Assembly (NCBI GenBank): GCA_025094145.1
Contig: JALLLS010000197.1
Coordinates: 1-10,047, forward strand
DNA length: 10,047 nt
Direction: 5' to 3'
Source of the DNA: Spinellus fusiger
Taxonomy: Eukaryota > Mucoromycota > Mucoromycetes > Mucorales > Phycomycetaceae
Below, piece after piece: positions 6,426 through 10,047 of the stretch; position 1 is the first letter of the stretch, and each line of letters opens with the position of its first letter. Under the pieces are notes generated by a model. It was not told the origin of the DNA and searched no databases. It saw only the letters and a program-made list of their open reading frames with translations. Both the position numbers and the translations under genes were made by a program.

Positions 6426-6558
6426 TAGGTGGTGGAAGTAAGGAATTGCTATAGCTACGTTTGAATGTAAACAACTACTCCTGAGTTTAAAGAAGCTCCA
6501 AGTAAAGTAACAAGGAAAAAGAATCAGGGCCTTTTAAACACAAATGTCCTTCTTTATA
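6426..6558 (-). promoter_or_regulatory. Putative promoter and leader of the triple-HTH gene
   Basis: 133 bp between the triple-HTH start codon and the edge of Tc1-B. On the minus strand TATAAAG occurs at 6558-6552, about 130 bases before the ATG, and its first two bases are the Tc1-B target TA. No other element is recognisable. The position makes it possible that the transposon end contributes to or limits the promoter, but this is inference. Confidence 0.25.
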
Positions 6559-6586
6559 CAGTCACACACCATTAGAAAGGGCACGA
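6559..6586 (+). repeat. Tc1-B left terminal inverted repeat
   Basis: Starts CAGTCACACACCATTAGAAA. It matches the reverse complement of 7809-7836 except at positions 3 and 12. TA precedes it. Confidence 0.9.
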
Positions 6587-6713
6587 CCCCATAATTTATA
6601 CATTTTTAAACATGATTCCTCTTCTTCTTTGTACCGCAGGATCCTCAACTGGAAACTCCAGAGTTTATAATAAGCTTGAAGAAAATAGAGTAATGGGGTG
6701 TTTACTGGCTTAA

Positions 6714-7663
6714 AAGAAAAGAAAATTACTCTTGGGTACCATTTCAAAGGTCGTTGGCATTAGCAAGTCTACTGTCTAGAATATCATTAGTAGAATCATG
6801 ACCACTGGTACACCTCTACCAAAGCCTAGTTGTGATGCACCAAAACAAATTAACGAAAGAGACCTCAGACGACTTGAAGCCATTCTAAGAGGCAACCCAT
6901 TTGCCTCCTATAACTACATAAATTTGGAACTTAAGGCATATGAGATAATCATCTGTAGAGCAACATTCATCAAATACATACACCAGATTGGGTTTGGTTC
7001 CTACTTTGTAGCACACAAGCCAAAGTTATATGAAGAAAAAATGTCAAGAAAAAGGCTTCGTTAGGTAAAGGAACAAGTCAATTGGACCCTTGAGGACTGA
7101 AGACATGTTGTATAGTCTGATGAGTTACGGTTTGAAGTAGAGGGTTACCAGGGAGGGACCAGAGTGATTCAAAAGATCGGAGAGAGGTATAAGGCAGCAT
7201 AATGATCTGGAGCTATTTCTGGGCTGGTAGATTTGGGCCTTTGGTCTTTATTGATGGTAGTGTAAATCAGGACATATATGTCAACATTTTGGCAGAGAAA
7301 TTTCTGCCATGGTTCATTGAATTAGATGAGAAAGAGAATAGGGACTTTATATTCCAAGAAGATGGGGTTGGCTGCCCTACAAGTGACTATACACATGGTG
7401 GAAAGAGATACATCAAATTAGGATTCTTTGATTACTGGCCTGCCCAAAGTCCTGATCTCAACCCCATTGAACATCTCTGGAGCTGTCTTGATAAGTTTAT
7501 CGATAACAAGAAAGCTAGTATTAATAATATCGATGAGCTCAAAACAGCTTTAGAATAATCTTGGGGAGATATCTACGTTGATCTTGCCGAACGTTTAGTT
7601 GGCTCAATGAAGGATCGCTGCCAGGCAGTTATTGATGCCAAAGGTGGCCCAACAAAATGTTAA
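6714..7663 (+). pseudogene. Tc1-B transposase pseudogene
   Basis: Pieces of a DDE transposase in two frames. First frame: an HTH piece (GTISKVVGISKSTV) interrupted by TAG at 6777-6779; then a readable stretch to TAG at 7062-7064; then TGA at 7098-7100 and TAG at 7113-7115, both where tryptophan is expected (WTLED-, RHVV-SDE). The first catalytic Asp is at 7119-7121. A frame change, probably with a small deletion, lies near 7185-7200, just before GSIMIWSYF. Second frame: D at 7361-7363 (QEDG), E at 7469-7471 (NPIEHLW), TAA at 7556-7558 in place of a sense codon, then the normal C-terminus (IDAKGGPTKC) and TAA at 7661-7663. The last two catalytic residues have 35 residues between them. No upstream start is clear: a stop at 6711-6713 closes the frame. 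At least five stops plus a frameshift make it non-functional. Confidence 0.9.
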
Positions 7664-7668
7664 ATAAA
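7663..7668 (+). promoter_or_regulatory. Poly(A) signal of Tc1-B transposase
   Basis: AATAAA overlapping the last base of the ancestral transposase stop codon (7661-7663). The compact placement parallels Tc1-A. Confidence 0.45.
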
Positions 7669-7808
7669 AGCTTTTTTTATATACATTAATATAAACAATA
7701 TGTTAAACCAACTTTCTGTTGAATTTGAGGTTATTGGTATGTGTTTTGAGGTTGTGGCATTTATATCCGTAAAGCATGTTCTTTCTCAGGATTTCAAAAA
7801 AAGAAAAA

Positions 7809-7836
7809 TCGTGCCCTTTCTAATAGTGTGTGATTG
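7809..7836 (-). repeat. Tc1-B right terminal inverted repeat
   Basis: Reverse complement of the left end with two mismatches, followed by TA at 7837-7838. Confidence 0.9.
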
Positions 7837-7838
7837 TA

Positions 7839-8640
7839 GGTTCTACTTATTTATATACTCTTCTAATGACTATTAAGGGGCATCTAAAGCTATCCTACTT
7901 CTAATGTTTCTAGTGACGCATAGTAAAAACAAAAAAAAAGGTTTTTATGCTAAAGAGAACTCATTTTACTCTATTGATAACACTATGACTATGAAAAGAG
8001 AATGTGTGGCGTCATCAAACGTGGCCAAGATGTTACTTTATCATTAACCACTGTAAAATGTAGATGTACAACGATTATATCCAATAAACAATGAAAGCAC
8101 TTTACACTGTCCAGTAATGATTGTCTTTATTTACCTTTATATTAATAAGTTATTGTATATTCAATCTATAATAAGTGTTTGATCTATAAAATAGCTACTA
8201 TTAAAAATAATTCTGTTGATAATAAACTAATATTCATCTATATAATAAAAATAAATGCTTTCAACTCAACAAATAATGTTAAGCTGTAATCAATTATTGA
8301 TTTAGAATGCTATCCATAGTTTATTATTATAAAGGAAATAGATTAAAAAGTGGTATGGAAAGGGAGACCCTATGAATAAACCAGAATTAAGTTATCATAG
8401 AAAAGTGTGTGGTACTATCTGTACATTCACAGAGCAGGTAGGAATAAAGAGCCTAACAGACAATATTAGATTAATTTTATTTGTTTACACTATTTTTTCA
8501 TGTACACACTTCTATAGAGCAAAAATTAATGAATAAGAAATAAATAAATACAGGATATACAGCTCTAATTTCTCAGTGTCCTTTGCTACCTGTTCAATCA
8601 TGACTGTATATGTTTGGGCTCAGGACATGGAGCTAAACCT
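7839..8640. other. AT-rich intergenic DNA
   Basis: Stops are frequent in all frames, A/T runs are common, and I saw no terminal repeats, tRNA-like folding or coding motif. Confidence 0.5.
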
Positions 8641-8682
8641 GTATTAGTATTAGTATTAGTATTAGTATTAGTATTAGTATTA
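8641..8682 (+). repeat. (GTATTA)7 microsatellite
   Basis: Seven perfect copies of the hexamer GTATTA. It is a short tandem repeat with no neighbouring telomere signs; the unit is not a known telomere repeat. Confidence 0.97.
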
Positions 8683-9826
8683 TCTTAATTATTATCATCA
8701 TTGCATCAGTACTATTGTTTCAAAAATAAAGCCTAAATGAAATAGTATAGCTTTTCTTCTTGTATAGACCATCATGACTCAATATCATTAACACCCCACT
8801 CATCTATCCTTTTGTCTCCTGAGTGTAGGACAGAGGATCAACAGAAGAATTTAACTTGATGACTGTTTGTTACATTAAACTTTATTTTATTTTCAAAAGC
8901 AAGCCTAGATTCAGCATCCTCTACATACACTCCAAGTACAGAACACAGTCCAGGTGTGGGTATTATTTATAGAGATGACACGCTATACTATATGAATGAT
9001 AACAATAACCATCTTATTATCATTCTAATAGTGTTCCATTCTTGTGCCATTGTTATTCTATCATCAATGAAAAAGGATTCTTGACTCTATACATCCTGTC
9101 ATTGGCATGGATCTACCTTGCTTTTAATATTGAGGATAGGAGTGAGTGAGGACTACATTTGATCTGTTCACTGTCCGCCAATGGTCATTCTATGGACCTG
9201 TACAAAGAAGGTGATGCCCAGAGTGGATTTTCACAACACCCCAGCAAAGGATCTTTTATGAGTAGTATTACTGATGTTACTACTATTTATATTATTTATA
9301 TTACTAGCCAATTTGCAAGGTGACTATGCTAATAATGAGCCAAAGTGTTTTCTTTTATTGTGTGTGTACGTGTCTTGAGCCAATCTTAAGAGACAAGAAG
9401 GTGGATAGAGTGGCTTTTTATTTGTTCTCTCCATAAATTACACCCTTCCCATATTTACAGGTGAAGTAGCCCTCATTGATTGGGCCATCCTTTCCTCTCC
9501 CTTTTTTTTCCTCCACTTTCTCTTTTGTTTTGTTCAGAGCCCTAGATATACTTTTGGTATCAAGATGAGCCTCTAACTGAGCCATACACACACTCTCCTT
9601 TTTTGTTCTTTGTCCATTGTAATTATAAAATTATAATTGTTTTATTCTTTTAGTAGTAAGATTTCATCAATTGAAATGGAGGAACAAGACAATTCAGCCT
9701 ACAAAACCCCTTCTTTGTTCTAATGATGGTCTGATGGTTGCATTCTTGTAGATATTTATACTCTACACTCTATTTTAGCAATATTATTATTAGCAATATT
9801 CTGTTATTAATATTATAGTGATTAAA
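8683..9826. other. Intergenic DNA without a recognised gene
   Basis: AT-rich with pyrimidine-rich patches (for example 9480-9540). Short scattered open frames only. I cannot support any gene, repeat family or RNA here. Confidence 0.45.
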
Positions 9827-9970
9827 ATGATAAATAATTCAAGTATAGATCATTCACTACTGATTTCTGATGAGGAGGGTTGTTCTGATGAGGAGTCCAT
9901 CACAAGCACTGGGTATTTATGCAGTGGTATGTGCCTATCTATGCCTGTAGATGCTCTTACTTTAGGATGA
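9827..9970 (+). CDS. Small acidic ORF, doubtful
   Basis: 47 codons from ATG at 9827 to TGA at 9968-9970. An internal 13-base direct repeat (9865-9877 and 9883-9895) encodes SDEE twice. A GTATGT donor lies at 9927, so it could instead be a first exon with an intron, but the nearest acceptors would make an unusually short intron. There is no recognisable domain, and the window ends shortly afterwards. It may be chance. Confidence 0.15.
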   Translation: MINNSSIDHSLLISDEEGCSDEESITSTGYLCSGMCLSMPVDALTLG

Positions 9971-10047
9971 GGTAGGATAAATACCCTGTTCTCTGCCCAC
10001 CCACCATCATCTCTTAATTGAACAGTGCTCTGTCGGATCCAACTGTT

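Larger units (their letters stand above)
6559..7836 (+). mobile_element. Decayed Tc1/mariner DNA transposon (Tc1-B)
   Basis: 1278 bp between 28-bp imperfect terminal inverted repeats (6559-6586 and 7809-7836; 26 of 28 bases match), with TA on both sides (6557-6558, 7837-7838). The ends begin CAGTCACACACC on the left and CAATCACACACT on the right when read inward. The transposase gene is on the plus strand and is broken in many places. The ends are unrelated to those of Tc1-A beyond the first bases, so this is a different and older family. No LINE is found at its ends. Confidence 0.9.

Noticed and set aside
9621..9638. AT palindrome (7-bp stem, 4-base loop)
   Set aside because: Expected by chance in DNA this AT-rich, with no neighbouring feature to give it meaning.

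Overview
This is eukaryotic, AT-rich DNA with no bacterial operon structure. The genes are transposon genes or transposon-derived, the poly(A) signals are AATAAA, and candidate introns are short with GTAT-type donors. The Tc1 helix-turn-helix (HTH) style, the LINE type and the short introns best fit an early-diverging fungus, perhaps Mucoromycota. That assignment rests on family resemblance only and is moderate to low in confidence.

Layout. (1) 1-738: AT-rich DNA with a possible decayed 3' end of a spliced gene. (2) 739-5349: a nested transposon cluster. A Tc1/mariner element (Tc1-A, 1716-3071, 30-bp terminal inverted repeats, TA duplication, transposase broken by one in-frame stop) lies between two 5'-truncated copies of the same LINE. 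The short copy is 752-1702 on the minus strand. The long copy is 3085-5336 on the plus strand and keeps reverse-transcriptase motifs A-C, thumb and C-terminal CCHC motif. The shared 3' parts form inverted arms of 959 and 958 bp. (3) 5613-6425, minus strand: an intact 270-codon ORF with three tandem Tc1-type HTH repeats and no catalytic domain. (4) 6559-7836: a second, heavily decayed Tc1/mariner element (Tc1-B). (5) 7839-10047: AT-rich DNA without a convincing gene, with one (GTATTA)7 microsatellite.

The main result comes from the junctions. Two different 17-bp target-site duplications can be read. One is at 739-755 and, inverted, at 3068-3084; the other is at 5333-5349 and, inverted, at 1703-1719. 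Each consists of 13 bp of host DNA plus the outermost four bases (CAGT) of a Tc1-A end. The simplest history is that Tc1-A inserted at a TA; the LINE then inserted separately at each Tc1-A end, at the same position and in the same relative orientation; and the segment between the LINE arms later flipped by recombination or was flipped in assembly. This suggests a LINE that targets Tc1 termini.

The second notable item is the triple-HTH ORF. Its repeats share the pattern HE-TVNG-SQ with the Tc1-A transposase, so it looks like a stand-alone DNA-binding array captured from this transposon family. It might bind transposon ends or act as a regulator; its function cannot be told from sequence.
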